Assembly (NCBI RefSeq): GCF_902168175.1
Contig: NZ_CABHOU010000073.1
Span: 1-64,000, forward strand
Length of the DNA: 64,000 nt
From: an uncultured Chitinophaga sp.
Lineage (GTDB): Bacteria > Bacteroidota > Bacteroidia > Chitinophagales > Chitinophagaceae
Direction: 5' to 3'
Positions 32,845 to 43,209 of the stretch are shown piece after piece; the first letter of the stretch is position 1; every line of letters begins with the position of its first letter. The position numbers and the translations under genes are program-made. The notes under the pieces were generated by a model. That model saw nothing but the letters and a program-made list of their open reading frames with translations. It did no database searches and had not been told where the DNA came from.

Positions 32845-34311
32845 ATGAAGTCCTTACAGGAAATATTATATAACACGCACATCGTTGCCATTCACGGAGA
32901 TAACACTATCCCCGTGAATGCTTTGCATATAGATTCGAGGCAGGTGAAAAACGGTGATGTGTTTTTCGCCATCAAAGGTGTACATGCCGACGGGCACCAG
33001 TACATCGCTAAGGCGATTGAACTGGGCGCGGCTGCTGTTGTATGCGAAACATTACCGGCTGAACTGAAGGAGGATGTTTGTTATGTACAGGTGAAGGAAA
33101 GCGGCGAAGCAACTGGTATTATTGCCGGCAACTTTTACGACAACCCCTCGCAAAAGCTTACACTGGTTGGCGTTACGGGCACTAATGGTAAAACCACCAT
33201 CGCTACCCTGATGTTCCGCCTTTTCAGCAAACTGGGTCACCATTGCGGCCTGCTCAGCACTGTACAGAACCAGATCGGCGATGCAGTCATCCCATCTACC
33301 CACACTACCCCCGATGCTATCAGCTTACAGGCCTTGCTCGCGGAAATGGTGAAACAGGGTTGTGATTACGCCTTCATGGAAGTAAGCTCTCACGCTATCC
33401 ATCAACACAGGATAGCGGGATTGAAGTTTGCGGGTGGATTGTTCAGCAATATCACGCACGATCACCTGGACTATCACAAAACATTCGACGAATACATCAA
33501 GGTAAAAAAATCGTTTTTCGATAACCTGCCGTCTACAGCGTTTGCATTGACAAACCTCGACGACAGGCGTGGCACCGTAATGTTACAAAACACCAGGGCC
33601 CGTAAGGCTACTTACAGTCTGCGCAGCCTGGCCGATTTTAAAGGGAAGATCCTGGAGAACAATATCACAGGATTAATTCTGAATATCGCCGAAAAGGAAG
33701 TGCACTTCCGGCTTATTGGTGAATTTAATGCATACAACCTGCTGGCAGTATATGGTGCAGCGGTCCTGCTTGGTAAAGATAAAGATGACGTACTACAGGC
33801 ACTGAGCGATACGCCCGGTGCAGAAGGAAGGTTCGAATACATCACATCTGCCAAGGATAGGATTATCGGCATTGTAGACTACGCACACACACCCGACGCA
33901 CTACTGAACGTACTGGCAACCATTAAAAAATTACGCCAGGGGCACGAACAGGTAATTACCGTGGTAGGCTGCGGCGGCGATCGCGACACCACCAAACGAC
34001 CTGTTATGGCCGAGGTGGCAGCGGAACACAGCGATAAGGTCATCTTCACTTCGGACAACCCCCGCTCTGAAGATCCTGCCGCGATCATTAAAGAAATGGA
34101 AGCCGGCGTACCTGTGCATCTGCGTAAAAAGATACTGTCGATCACCGACCGCAGAGAGGCCATTAAAACAGCCTGCTCACTCGCCGGTAAAGAAGATATT
34201 ATTCTCGTTGCAGGTAAAGGCCACGAGAAGTACCAGGAAATTCACGGCGTTAAAAATCCATTCGACGATAAACAGGTACTGAAAGAAACATTCGATATAC
34301 TGGAAAAATAA
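32845..34311 (+). CDS. murE: UDP-MurNAc-tripeptide ligase MurE (meso-diaminopimelate type)
   Basis: ATP-dependent cytoplasmic ligase adding the third amino acid of the peptidoglycan stem. It has 488 residues. The ATP loop is TGTNGKTT (111-118). Mid-protein motifs are [17 protein letters not shown] and HDHLDYHK. The DNPRSEDP motif predicts meso-diaminopimelate as substrate, as in Gram-negative walls; lysine enzymes differ here. The start codon follows the ftsI stop directly, implying tight coupling. Confidence 0.96.
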   Translation: MKSLQEILYNTHIVAIHGDNTIPVNALHIDSRQVKNGDVFFAIKGVHADGHQYIAKAIELGAAAVVCETLPAELKEDVCYVQVKESGEATGIIAGNFYDNPSQKLTLVGVTGTNGKTTIATLMFRLFSKLGHHCGLLSTVQNQIGDAVIPSTHTTPDAISLQALLAEMVKQGCDYAFMEVSSHAIHQHRIAGLKFAGGLFSNITHDHLDYHKTFDEYIKVKKSFFDNLPSTAFALTNLDDRRGTVMLQNTRARKATYSLRSLADFKGKILENNITGLILNIAEKEVHFRLIGEFNAYNLLAVYGAAVLLGKDKDDVLQALSDTPGAEGRFEYITSAKDRIIGIVDYAHTPDALLNVLATIKKLRQGHEQVITVVGCGGDRDTTKRPVMAEVAAEHSDKVIFTSDNPRSEDPAAIIKEMEAGVPVHLRKKILSITDRREAIKTACSLAGKEDIILVAGKGHEKYQEIHGVKNPFDDKQVLKETFDILEK

Positions 34312-34352
34312 TTCGCTCAAACAAAAGCAACACGAATACAGATCACCATTTT

Positions 34353-35609
34353 ATGCTGTACTATTTATTTGATTATTTAAAAAGGGAATTCAATATCAGC
34401 GGTACCGGGATGTTCCAGTTCATCACGTTCCGTGTGACAATGGCTTTGCTATTGTCACTGGTGATCTCATTGATTTTTGGCAAAACACTGGTGCGCTTCC
34501 TGCAACGCAAACAGATCGGCGAAGTTATCCGCGACCTTGGCCTGCAGGGCGAAAATCAGAAGAAGGGTACACCCACCATGGGTGGTATTATTATCCTGGC
34601 AGCCATCCTCATTCCTACCCTGCTGTTTGCCCGGGTAATGAACGTGTACATCCTGCTCATCCTGCTGTGTACCATTTGGTTAGGGTTGGTTGGATTTATT
34701 GATGATTATATCAAAGTATTTAAAAAGAATAAAGAAGGTCTGGCCGGCCGTTTTAAAGTGATGGGCCAGGTAGGATTGGGACTGATTATCGGCACCACTC
34801 TTTACTTCAACGATAACGTAGTGATTTCCCGCGAGGTGCAGGGACCTAAAGCCCAGGTAGCCTCTTACGAAAAACTGATCAGCAAGGAAGAACGTGTTAC
34901 GAAAGACGGTCACCGCTTCGTGGACGTTAAAACGCCGATCACCACCATCCCGTTCGTTAAAAACCATGAGTTCAATTATTCCAAACTGATCTCCTGGATG
35001 GGACCGAATGCCGAAAAGTACACCTTTATCCCCTACATCCTGATCGTGATATTCATTATCGTGTTCATATCCAACGGGGCTAACCTGACGGACGGGCTCG
35101 ATGGACTAGCCTCGGGGGTGAGTGCGGTGATAGGGATTTGTTTAGGCGTGTTCGCCTATGTAAGCGGTAATATACAGTTCGCGGAGTACCTGAACATCAT
35201 GTACATCCCCAACCTTGGAGAGCTGTCCATATTTATTGCAGCATTTGTGGGTGCGTGTGTAGGTTTCCTCTGGTATAACGCCTATCCGGCGCAGGTGTTC
35301 ATGGGTGATACAGGAAGCCTGGCGCTCGGTGGTATTATCGCTGCACTGGCCATTATTGTACGTAAAGAAATTCTGATACCGATATTCTGCGGCGTATTCC
35401 TGGTAGAAAATGTTTCCGTGATTTTGCAGGTATCGTACTTCAAATACACCAAAAAGAAATATGGCGAAGGCAGAAGGATTTTCCGCATGTCACCGCTGCA
35501 TCACCATTACCAGAAGCTCGGTTACCACGAAAGCAAAATCGCTACCCGCTTCTGGATTGCAGCTATCATGTGTGCAGTAGTATCTATCGCCACACTTAAA
35601 ATGAGGTAA
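34353..35609 (+). CDS. mraY: Phospho-MurNAc-pentapeptide transferase MraY
   Basis: Integral membrane enzyme making lipid I from UDP-MurNAc-pentapeptide and undecaprenyl phosphate. It has 418 residues, longer than the E. coli form (360), mainly from an insert at about 155-225 (after the [14 protein letters not shown] segment) typical of this phylum. Key parts: [38 protein letters not shown] and the [11 protein letters not shown] loop. About ten membrane segments are visible. It sits between murE and murD; murF, usual at this spot in E. coli, is missing. Confidence 0.97.
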   Translation: MLYYLFDYLKREFNISGTGMFQFITFRVTMALLLSLVISLIFGKTLVRFLQRKQIGEVIRDLGLQGENQKKGTPTMGGIIILAAILIPTLLFARVMNVYILLILLCTIWLGLVGFIDDYIKVFKKNKEGLAGRFKVMGQVGLGLIIGTTLYFNDNVVISREVQGPKAQVASYEKLISKEERVTKDGHRFVDVKTPITTIPFVKNHEFNYSKLISWMGPNAEKYTFIPYILIVIFIIVFISNGANLTDGLDGLASGVSAVIGICLGVFAYVSGNIQFAEYLNIMYIPNLGELSIFIAAFVGACVGFLWYNAYPAQVFMGDTGSLALGGIIAALAIIVRKEILIPIFCGVFLVENVSVILQVSYFKYTKKKYGEGRRIFRMSPLHHHYQKLGYHESKIATRFWIAAIMCAVVSIATLKMR

Positions 35610-35615
35610 CGGCTT

Positions 35616-36956
35616 ATGAAACTTGTAATACTAGGCGCAGGAGAAAGTGGAATAGGGGCAGCTTTGCTGGCAAAGCAGAAAGGGTTTGAAGTATTTGTAT
35701 CAGACGGTGGTACGATCAAGGATATATATAAACAGGAACTGGCAGTTAACGGCATCAATTTCGAAGAAGGCCAGCATTCCTGGAAAACAATACTGGAGGC
35801 GGACGAAGTGATAAAGAGCCCGGGCATACCGGAGAAGTCGGAACTGATGAAGAAAGTGAGAGAGAAAGGCGTTCCGGTGATCTCTGAAATTGAATTTGCC
35901 TGGCGGTACAGTAAAGATAAAAAGATCATTGCCATAACGGGAAGCAACGGTAAAAGCACGACCACGGCGCTCACCTACCACATTTTTGAACAGGCCGGCC
36001 TTAACGCCGCCATGGTTGGAAATATCGGTTTGAGTTATGCCAGGCAGGTTGCCACTGCCCCGGCCGATTATTATGTTATCGAAATAAGCAGCTTCCAGCT
36101 GGACGATATCGTGGAGTTTAAACCGGATGTAGCTATCCTCTTAAACATCACCCCCGACCACCTGGACCGCTACGATTACAAGATGGAAAACTATGTGGCC
36201 TCAAAGTTCCGCATAGCGATGAATCAGACGAAGGAAGACTACTTCATCTATTGTTTAGACGATCCTGAGATCAGGAATTACCTGATAAAGAAACCCATTT
36301 ATTCAACGACAATACCTTTTACGATTATGGAACCTAAGAAAGAAGGCGGATTTATTGCGAACGAACAATTGAACATCCAGGTTAGAGATAACGACGAACC
36401 GGTAATCGTGTCGATTTATGATCTGGCGTTAAAAGGTAAACATAACCTCTATAATTCTATGGCTGCAGGGATAGCGGGTAAGACGATGGACATCAGGAAG
36501 GAGAAGATCCGTGAAAGCCTTACCTCATTCAAAAGCCTTGAGCACCGTATGGAGTACGTAGCCACTATCCGCGGCGTAGACTTCATCAACGACAGCAAGG
36601 CTACCAATGTTAACTCCGTATGGTTTGCCCTCGAAAGTATGGAACGCCCTGTAGTACTTATCATGGGCGGTGTGGACAAAGGCAATGATTACAGCGCCAT
36701 CCGCGAGCTGGTAAAAGAAAAAGTAAAAGCCGTTATCTGCCTTGGTATCGACAACAGACCTATTCACGAGGCGCTGTCGAAAGATATCGAAGTAATGGTG
36801 AATACAGACAATATGGCCGATGCGGTTAAATCAGCGTTCCAGTTTGCCGATAAAGGCGATGTGGTATTGCTCTCTCCCGCTTGCGCCAGCTTCGATCTCT
36901 TCAAAAACTATGAAGAAAGAGGCCGCAAGTTTAAAGAGGAAGTGAAAGCGCTATAA
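35616..36956 (+). CDS. murD: UDP-MurNAc-alanine--D-glutamate ligase MurD
   Basis: Adds D-glutamate to UDP-MurNAc-L-alanine in the cytoplasm. It has 446 residues. The N-terminal Rossmann-like part opens LVILGAGESGIGAALLA; the ATP loop is ITGSNGKSTTTALTY; further motifs are SSFQLDD, NITPDHLDRY and FINDSKATN, and the end VLLSPACASFDLFKNYEERG is highly typical. The start is 6 nt after the mraY stop. Confidence 0.97.
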   Translation: MKLVILGAGESGIGAALLAKQKGFEVFVSDGGTIKDIYKQELAVNGINFEEGQHSWKTILEADEVIKSPGIPEKSELMKKVREKGVPVISEIEFAWRYSKDKKIIAITGSNGKSTTTALTYHIFEQAGLNAAMVGNIGLSYARQVATAPADYYVIEISSFQLDDIVEFKPDVAILLNITPDHLDRYDYKMENYVASKFRIAMNQTKEDYFIYCLDDPEIRNYLIKKPIYSTTIPFTIMEPKKEGGFIANEQLNIQVRDNDEPVIVSIYDLALKGKHNLYNSMAAGIAGKTMDIRKEKIRESLTSFKSLEHRMEYVATIRGVDFINDSKATNVNSVWFALESMERPVVLIMGGVDKGNDYSAIRELVKEKVKAVICLGIDNRPIHEALSKDIEVMVNTDNMADAVKSAFQFADKGDVVLLSPACASFDLFKNYEERGRKFKEEVKAL

Positions 36957-37001
36957 TACCCGGTTGGTGTATACATAGTTTTAACAATAAATGATTATCA
37001 C

Positions 37002-38165
37002 GTGAGTAGGCTGCTAAAAACACAAGGCGATAAAGTGATCTGGACGATCGTGTTTTTCCTGTCCGCTGTCAGCTTGCTGGCCGTGTATAGCTCTACCGGT
37101 TCACTTGCTTACCGTGCCCGAAATGGTCACACGGAGTATTTCCTTGTGAAGCAGTTAACACTGCTGGGCCTGGGCGTGCTTATCATATATTTTGCGCATC
37201 GGGTGAACTACACTATTTATTCACGCGTGGCGCAGGTCGGGTTCCTGATATCCATCCCGTTACTGGTGTATACATTGGTATTTGGCTCGAACATTAACGA
37301 TGCGAGCCGCTGGATCAGGCTACCGGTGATTAACCTTACTTTCCAGACATCGGATATTGCCAAGCTGGCCATATTCATGTATGTATCGCGGCAGCTTTCC
37401 AAAAAGCAGCACGTGATCACGGACTTTAAGAAAGGCTTTTTGCCCATCATCATACCGGTAGGAATTATCTGTATGTTGATTATGCCGGCCAACATGTCTA
37501 CCGCATTGTTGCTCGGCGCAAGCTGCATGCTGCTGTGTTTTATCGGCCGCGTGCCTTTGAAGTATCTGATGTCGATGGTAGGCGCAGGCCTTGTACTGGT
37601 GTTGCTGATGTTTGCAATAGCACAGGTTACACCGTTCAAAATGCGCGCTGAAACGTGGAAGAACAGGTTGATGAGTTTTACGAGCGACGAGGCGCATGAA
37701 GTACCTTACCAGGTACAACAAGCCAACTTCGGTATTGCCTCCGGCGGCCTGTTTGGTAAAGGTCCCGGTAACAGTACGGCAAGAAATTTTTTGCCGCATC
37801 CGTATTCTGATTTTATATATGCGATTATTATAGAGGAGTATGGTATCTTTGGCGCCTTTTTGATCTTAGCGTGTTACATGCTACTGCTCTTACGAAGTAT
37901 ACGCATCTTTAAAAACTGTCCTTATGCCTTCGGAGCATTCCTGGCACTGGGATTAAGCGTTACGCTTGTAATACAGGCGCTAATGAATATGGGCGTAAAT
38001 GTGGGGCTGCTGCCCGTAACCGGTGTTACGTTACCGTTAGTAAGTATGGGAGGTTCATCGGTGATATTTACAAGTCTTGCTATCGGGATTATTTTGAGTG
38101 TTTCGAGAAATGTGGAAGAAATAGAAGGCAAACAAGAGGTTACCAATGTGCCTGTTGCGGCATAA
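37002..38165 (+). CDS. ftsW: Cell-division glycosyltransferase FtsW
   Basis: Septal SEDS-family peptidoglycan polymerase working with FtsI. It has 387 residues with about ten membrane segments. Landmarks: SAVSLLAVYSSTGSLA, NDASRWIRLPVINLTFQ, QQANFGIASGGLFGKGPGNS, FLPHPYSDFIYAIIIEEYGI and LPLVSMGGSSVIF. Start is GTG at 37002. A GGTGTATACAT stretch lies 30 nt upstream. murG follows after 39 nt. Confidence 0.96.
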   Translation: MSRLLKTQGDKVIWTIVFFLSAVSLLAVYSSTGSLAYRARNGHTEYFLVKQLTLLGLGVLIIYFAHRVNYTIYSRVAQVGFLISIPLLVYTLVFGSNINDASRWIRLPVINLTFQTSDIAKLAIFMYVSRQLSKKQHVITDFKKGFLPIIIPVGIICMLIMPANMSTALLLGASCMLLCFIGRVPLKYLMSMVGAGLVLVLLMFAIAQVTPFKMRAETWKNRLMSFTSDEAHEVPYQVQQANFGIASGGLFGKGPGNSTARNFLPHPYSDFIYAIIIEEYGIFGAFLILACYMLLLLRSIRIFKNCPYAFGAFLALGLSVTLVIQALMNMGVNVGLLPVTGVTLPLVSMGGSSVIFTSLAIGIILSVSRNVEEIEGKQEVTNVPVAA

Positions 38166-38204
38166 AGGAGACAATTAAAAATTATAAGAAACAGAAAAAC
38201 ATAC

Positions 38205-39299
38205 ATGCCACACAAAGTAATTATAGCAGGCGGAGGTACCGGGGGCCATATTTTCCCGGCAATTGCCATTGCAAATGCTTTGCGTAAGGCAGATGAAAAT
38301 ACAGAGATACTGTTTGTGGGCGCTGCTGGTAAAATGGAGATGGAGAAAGTACCACAGGCAGGTTATCCGATTGAAGGTCTGGAGATTGTCGGTTTTAACA
38401 GGAGCAATATCTTTAAAAATATCCTGCTCCCCTTTAAACTCCTCAAGAGTTTGAGCAAAGCACGCAGCATCCTCAAACGTTTTCAGCCCGATGTAGTGGT
38501 GGGTGTTGGCGGTTATGCCAGTTTCCCCATTTTAAGGCAGGCGCAAAGGCTGGGTATACCCACCCTTATACAGGAGCAAAACTCCTACGCCGGCAAAAGC
38601 AATAAGATATTAGGCCGGAAAGCAGTTAAGATATGTGTGGGATACGATGGGATGGATAAATTCTTTCCTGCGGATAAGATAGTATATACGGGCAACCCGG
38701 TAAGAAGTAACATCAGCCAGTCGGCGGTATCTAAACAGGATGCAATGTTCCACTTCGGACTAGATGCGAACAAACCTACTGTGTTTGCTGTAGGCGGCAG
38801 CTTAGGCGCCCGTTCTATCAACGAATCGCTGCAACCACTGTTAGCAGAATTTGTGAATAAGGATATACAACTGATCTGGCAAACAGGTAAACTGTATTAC
38901 GAAACAGCGAAGGCAGCGGCAGCACAGTATTCAACACACGTAAAAGTATATGACTTCATCAACGTCATGGACTTTGCGTACAAAGCGGCAGACGTTGTTG
39001 TATCGCGCGCTGGCGCGCTGGCCATTGCAGAACTCTGTGTTGTGAAGAAGCCAACGATTTTTGTGCCCTACCCTTTTGCGGCCGAAGATCACCAGACTTC
39101 CAACGCCATGAGTCTTGTGAATAAGCAGGCAGCGTTGCTTATAAAGGATGACCAGGCACGTACCAGCTTAGGTACCGAACTGTTTAGCCTCGTGAACAAC
39201 AAATCGTTACGCGAGCAATTGGAAAGAAACATTGCCACACTGGGTAACACCAATGCGGATGTAATAATAGCCGGAGAAGTTAAGAAGTTATATAAATAA
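38205..39299 (+). CDS. murG: Undecaprenyldiphospho-muramoylpentapeptide GlcNAc-transferase MurG
   Basis: Makes lipid II from lipid I at the inner face of the membrane. It has 364 residues of GT-B fold: the first glycine loop IIAGGGTGGHIFPAIAIA, then GVGGYASFPILRQA, LIQEQNSYAGKSNKIL, the second half AVGGSLGARSINESL and the sugar-nucleotide site VVSRAGALAIAELC and YPFAAEDHQTSNA. It is 4 nt ahead of murC. Confidence 0.97.
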   Translation: MPHKVIIAGGGTGGHIFPAIAIANALRKADENTEILFVGAAGKMEMEKVPQAGYPIEGLEIVGFNRSNIFKNILLPFKLLKSLSKARSILKRFQPDVVVGVGGYASFPILRQAQRLGIPTLIQEQNSYAGKSNKILGRKAVKICVGYDGMDKFFPADKIVYTGNPVRSNISQSAVSKQDAMFHFGLDANKPTVFAVGGSLGARSINESLQPLLAEFVNKDIQLIWQTGKLYYETAKAAAAQYSTHVKVYDFINVMDFAYKAADVVVSRAGALAIAELCVVKKPTIFVPYPFAAEDHQTSNAMSLVNKQAALLIKDDQARTSLGTELFSLVNNKSLREQLERNIATLGNTNADVIIAGEVKKLYK

Positions 39300-39303
39300 G
39301 TAT

Positions 39304-40656
39304 ATGGAGCTGAAAAGCATTAAGAGTGTTTATTTCGTTGGTATAGGCGGTATTGGCATGAGCGCCATCGCCCGCTTCTTCCATGAAAAGGGCGTAACAG
39401 TAACCGGTTACGACCGCACCTCCACTGTGCTTACCAGGCAACTGGAAACCGAAGGCATCAGCATTCATTATACGGATGATGTAACCCTGCTGGACAAAAC
39501 CGCCGACCTGGTGGTGTACACCCCGGCTATACCGGCCACACATAATGAACTTACCTGGTATCGCGACAATAGTTTCGAGGTAGTAAAACGTAGTGACGTA
39601 CTGCAGGAAATTACCCGCGAACTGTTCGCTATCACAGTTGCCGGCACGCATGGTAAAACAACAGTGTCCACCATGATCGCACACCTGCTGCGTCATACTG
39701 GTTACGGTTGCAACGCCTTCCTGGGCGGCATTAGTGTAAACTATGACCGTAACTTCTGGAGCAGCGATAAGGCAGTAGCCGTAATTGAGGCAGATGAGTA
39801 CGACCGCAGCTTCCTTAAACTAAGCCCTGACATCGCAGTGCTAACGGCTATGGATGCCGATCACCTCGACATCTACGGAACAGCAGAAGCGGTGGAAGAA
39901 GCTTTTATTCAGTATACACAAAACATCAAACCTAACGGCACTTTGCTCGCACGCTTCGGCCTGCATCGCAATAAAGACCTGAAGGCGACCAATAAACTCA
40001 CGTACAGCCTGCAAAATGATGCAGCCAACGTATATGCACAGAACATCAAAATACAGAACGGCGGTTACCTCTTCGATGTGGTGCAGCAGGACTGGATGAT
40101 TACGGATATACGTATGCACATTGGCGGTATGCACAACGTGGAAAATGCCGTAGTGGCTATCGCGGTAGCGCACCTCCTGGGTATAAGCCAGGATAAGATT
40201 CGCGAGGCGATGGAAGACTTCAAAGGCATTAAAAGAAGATTCGAATACCTGGTAAAGAAAGATGACCTGGTTTATATAGATGATTATGCACACCATCCCG
40301 AAGAACTGCGGGCACTGATTACCAGCGCCAAAACGCTTTTCCCCGACCTGAAGTGTACGATCATCTTCCAGCCACATCTTTTTACCCGTACCCGCGACTT
40401 TGCAGATGGCTTTGCAGAAAGTCTCTCGCTGGCAGATGAGGTGATCCTTTTGCCCATCTACCCTGCCCGCGAACTGCCAATCGAAGGTGTAACGAGCGAA
40501 ATGATCGCTGCTAAGATCGAAGGCCCCTCCGTGACCATTATGCCCCGCGACAGCGTGGCAGCACTGGTAAAAGAGCATAGGCCAGAGATGCTGATAACAG
40601 CAGGTGCCGGCGACATCGACCTGTTAAGGGAACCATTAAAAGAATTATTAAGCTGA
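39304..40656 (+). CDS. murC: UDP-MurNAc--L-alanine ligase MurC
   Basis: First ligase of the peptidoglycan stem. It has 450 residues. Opening VYFVGIGGIGMSAIARFFHEKG; ATP loop VAGTHGKTTVSTM; EADEYDRSFLKL and AVLTAMDADHLDIYG in the middle; and the C-terminal FQPHLFTRTRDFADGF and LITAGAGDIDLL. ftsQ follows after 9 nt. Confidence 0.97.
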   Translation: MELKSIKSVYFVGIGGIGMSAIARFFHEKGVTVTGYDRTSTVLTRQLETEGISIHYTDDVTLLDKTADLVVYTPAIPATHNELTWYRDNSFEVVKRSDVLQEITRELFAITVAGTHGKTTVSTMIAHLLRHTGYGCNAFLGGISVNYDRNFWSSDKAVAVIEADEYDRSFLKLSPDIAVLTAMDADHLDIYGTAEAVEEAFIQYTQNIKPNGTLLARFGLHRNKDLKATNKLTYSLQNDAANVYAQNIKIQNGGYLFDVVQQDWMITDIRMHIGGMHNVENAVVAIAVAHLLGISQDKIREAMEDFKGIKRRFEYLVKKDDLVYIDDYAHHPEELRALITSAKTLFPDLKCTIIFQPHLFTRTRDFADGFAESLSLADEVILLPIYPARELPIEGVTSEMIAAKIEGPSVTIMPRDSVAALVKEHRPEMLITAGAGDIDLLREPLKELLS

Positions 40657-40665
40657 TAAATAAAT

Positions 40666-41697
40666 ATGCAGTCTAAAACCAAAATAGTATTCAAACGTAT
40701 CGGCAAAGCGCTGCTCTGGGCAGGAGCGCTGTCGGGCTTTGTATTCCTGTTGGTGTCGGCTGTAAATGATAAGAACAATTCGAAAGTCAAAGGCATCATC
40801 GTAAAAATGTCTGGCGACGATACGAATTTCTTTATCAGCGAAAAAGATATTAAAGCACTGGTGATCAGTGGTCCGCAGAAAAACCCGGTAGGCAAAGCAG
40901 TCAGCGAGATCAATATCGCTGGTATCGAAAAGCTGGTAGCGCGTGATCCCTGGGTGAAGTCGGCGGAGATATTCATCGACAATAACAATCAATTACGCGT
41001 AGATGTGCAACAACGCGACCCGCTGGCGCGTGTATTTACCTTCACAGGTAACAGTTTTTATCTTGATGATGAAGGCGGACGCATACCGGTAAGTAATCGT
41101 CATGCGGCAAGGGTACCAGTGTTTACAGGTTTCCCAAGTGACGCGGCGAAACCCGGCAAACAGGATAGTGCATTGCTGCGCCAGATAAGCGATATGGCGC
41201 ACTACATCACAAAAGACACCTTCTGGTTAGCACAGGTAGAACAGGTGGTGATAACAGGCGATAAACGGTTTGAGATCATCCCGAAACTGGGCGATCATGT
41301 TATAGAATTTGGAGAAGGCACGGATGTTGCGAAGAAGTTTAACAAGCTGATGATCTTCTACCGCGAAGGATTAAGCAAAGTGGGGTGGAATACATACACC
41401 CGGATCAATATTGCTTATGAAGACCAGGTAGTAGGAACACGAAGAGATGGAAAATCAGCTCCTCCACCACCGCCTCCTGTAGATTCTACAGTTAACATTG
41501 ATGTACATTCCGCTGCCATGGCTACCGCACCGGAACCGAAACCGGAAAAACGACCGGACAAGGAACCGGAAAAGAGGACGACTAAACCGGCACAGGCTAA
41601 CAACACAGCCAAACCGGTAAAGCCCAAACCTCCGGCGAACGTCGCTTCCGGCGATAAAAAGCCGAAAGCAGTATACAAGCCTAACAACAGAAACTAA
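40666..41697 (+). CDS. ftsQ: FtsQ-like division protein with Pro/Lys-rich tail
   Basis: A 343-residue bitopic protein that links early and late division proteins in the periplasm. A membrane segment (about 16-33, LLWAGALSGFVFLLVSAV) is followed by a POTRA-like domain (KGIIVKMSGDDTNFFISEKDI) and the FtsQ beta domain (WVKSAEIFIDNNNQLRVDVQQRDPLARVF, then a YTRINIAYEDQVV strand). From about residue 262 the protein is low-complexity: a proline run then repeated KPEKRP-type residues. This tail is longer than usual for FtsQ and may contact the wall. It stands in its normal place before ftsA. Confidence 0.9.
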   Translation: MQSKTKIVFKRIGKALLWAGALSGFVFLLVSAVNDKNNSKVKGIIVKMSGDDTNFFISEKDIKALVISGPQKNPVGKAVSEINIAGIEKLVARDPWVKSAEIFIDNNNQLRVDVQQRDPLARVFTFTGNSFYLDDEGGRIPVSNRHAARVPVFTGFPSDAAKPGKQDSALLRQISDMAHYITKDTFWLAQVEQVVITGDKRFEIIPKLGDHVIEFGEGTDVAKKFNKLMIFYREGLSKVGWNTYTRINIAYEDQVVGTRRDGKSAPPPPPPVDSTVNIDVHSAAMATAPEPKPEKRPDKEPEKRTTKPAQANNTAKPVKPKPPANVASGDKKPKAVYKPNNRN

Positions 41698-41727
41698 GTT
41701 AAAAACGCACCTTTTAAATATAAGTAC

Positions 41728-43161
41728 ATGAATCAGGAAGCTCCCATCATTGTAGGACTCGACATTGGAACTACGAAGATTGCTGCCATTGCAGGACGGA
41801 AGAATGAATACGGGAAATTGGAAATCCTGGGATTCGGTAAGGCCCCATCATTTGGTGTTCAGCACGGTATGGTACTGAACATCGACCAGACCATCAAGGC
41901 TATACGCCAGGCGCTTGAGAACTGCTATGCTTCCAATCCAAACCTGGAGATTAATGAAGTATATGTGGGCATCGCGGGTCACCACATTAAAAGCCTTCAA
42001 ACCCGTGGCGATATCGTTCGCAACGACACCGACGCTGAAATATCTCAAAAAGATATCGACCAGTTGATCAACGACCAGTATAAAACTGTTATACCGGCCA
42101 GCGACCAGATCATCGATGTTATACCCCAGCAATATATTGTGGACGCTCTCCAGAATATCACCTACCCTATTGGTATGAGTGGTGTAAAAGTGGGCGCCAA
42201 CTTCCATATTATCACCGGCGATAAAAACGCCATCCGGAATATCAACAGGAGCGTTGAAAAATCTGGTCTTAAAATACGTGACCTCGTATTACAACCACTG
42301 GCTTCTGCCGCAGCTGTAATGTGCGATATGGACTTCGAAGCAGGTGTTGCAATAGTAGACATCGGCGGTGGCACTACCGACCTCGCAGTGTTCTATGAGG
42401 GTATACTCAAACACACAGCCGTTATCCCTTATGGTGGCGAAAACATCACCAACGATATCAAAAATGGTTTGGGTGTGCTGAAAACACAGGCAGAGCAAAT
42501 GAAAGTACAATTCGGTTATGCACTGGCCGATGAAGCGAAAAACAACGCTTACATCACCATTCCCGGATTGCGCGGTCAGAGCCCGAAAGAAATTTCCGTG
42601 AAGAACCTCGCACACATCATTCAGGCGCGTATGAGCGAGATACTCGATTTCGTAGTATTTCACCTGAAACAGATCGGTATGGACAATAAAATGCTCAATG
42701 GCGGCATTATACTTACTGGTGGTGGTTCACAACTTAAACACCTCATTCAGCTTACTGAATACAGCACCGGCGTTAGTGCGCGTATCGGTTATCCGAATGA
42801 ACACCTCGCCAGCGGCCACATCGACGAGCTGACGAAACCAATGTACGCAACATGTATAGGTCTTATCCTGAAAGGCTACAACGATTACGAAAATGATCGC
42901 CGCGCCCTGGAAGAGAACTATGTTAAAATAAACACCAGCTACCTCGCCAAAGAGCAGGCCGCACGCAGGCAGGCAGAACAGGAGGAAGAGTGGATGGAAG
43001 ATGAAGAAACAGCTACAATAGAAGAAACAGTAACCGCCACCCCACAGCAGGTACAGGACAGAAAATCGAGGGAACGTAACGCATCTTTGAAAACATTCCT
43101 GGACAGAATGAAAACAAAGATCATCGATATGTTTACGGAAGAAGAAGATGCAAAACTTTAA
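41728..43161 (+). CDS. ftsA: Cell-division protein FtsA
   Basis: Actin-like ATPase that tethers FtsZ to the membrane. It has 477 residues, longer than E. coli FtsA (420). ATP-site motifs: GLDIGTTKIAAIAG, VDIGGGTTDLAVF and ILTGGGSQLKHL. The 1C subdomain stretch INEVYVGIAGHHI is present. The C-terminal extension from about 415 is acidic (EEEWMEDEE) and ends in a helix with FLDRMKTKIIDMFTEEED, a plausible membrane-binding amphipathic tail. Confidence 0.96.
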   Translation: MNQEAPIIVGLDIGTTKIAAIAGRKNEYGKLEILGFGKAPSFGVQHGMVLNIDQTIKAIRQALENCYASNPNLEINEVYVGIAGHHIKSLQTRGDIVRNDTDAEISQKDIDQLINDQYKTVIPASDQIIDVIPQQYIVDALQNITYPIGMSGVKVGANFHIITGDKNAIRNINRSVEKSGLKIRDLVLQPLASAAAVMCDMDFEAGVAIVDIGGGTTDLAVFYEGILKHTAVIPYGGENITNDIKNGLGVLKTQAEQMKVQFGYALADEAKNNAYITIPGLRGQSPKEISVKNLAHIIQARMSEILDFVVFHLKQIGMDNKMLNGGIILTGGGSQLKHLIQLTEYSTGVSARIGYPNEHLASGHIDELTKPMYATCIGLILKGYNDYENDRRALEENYVKINTSYLAKEQAARRQAEQEEEWMEDEETATIEETVTATPQQVQDRKSRERNASLKTFLDRMKTKIIDMFTEEEDAKL

Positions 43162-43209
43162 TTCCGCGAAAAAGTAACCGAATAACTAACCCAATAAAGA
43201 GAAAGAGTC

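Noticed and set aside
39841..40578. 245-codon minus-strand frame inside murC
   Set aside because: Antisense to a fully conserved gene and without any domain.
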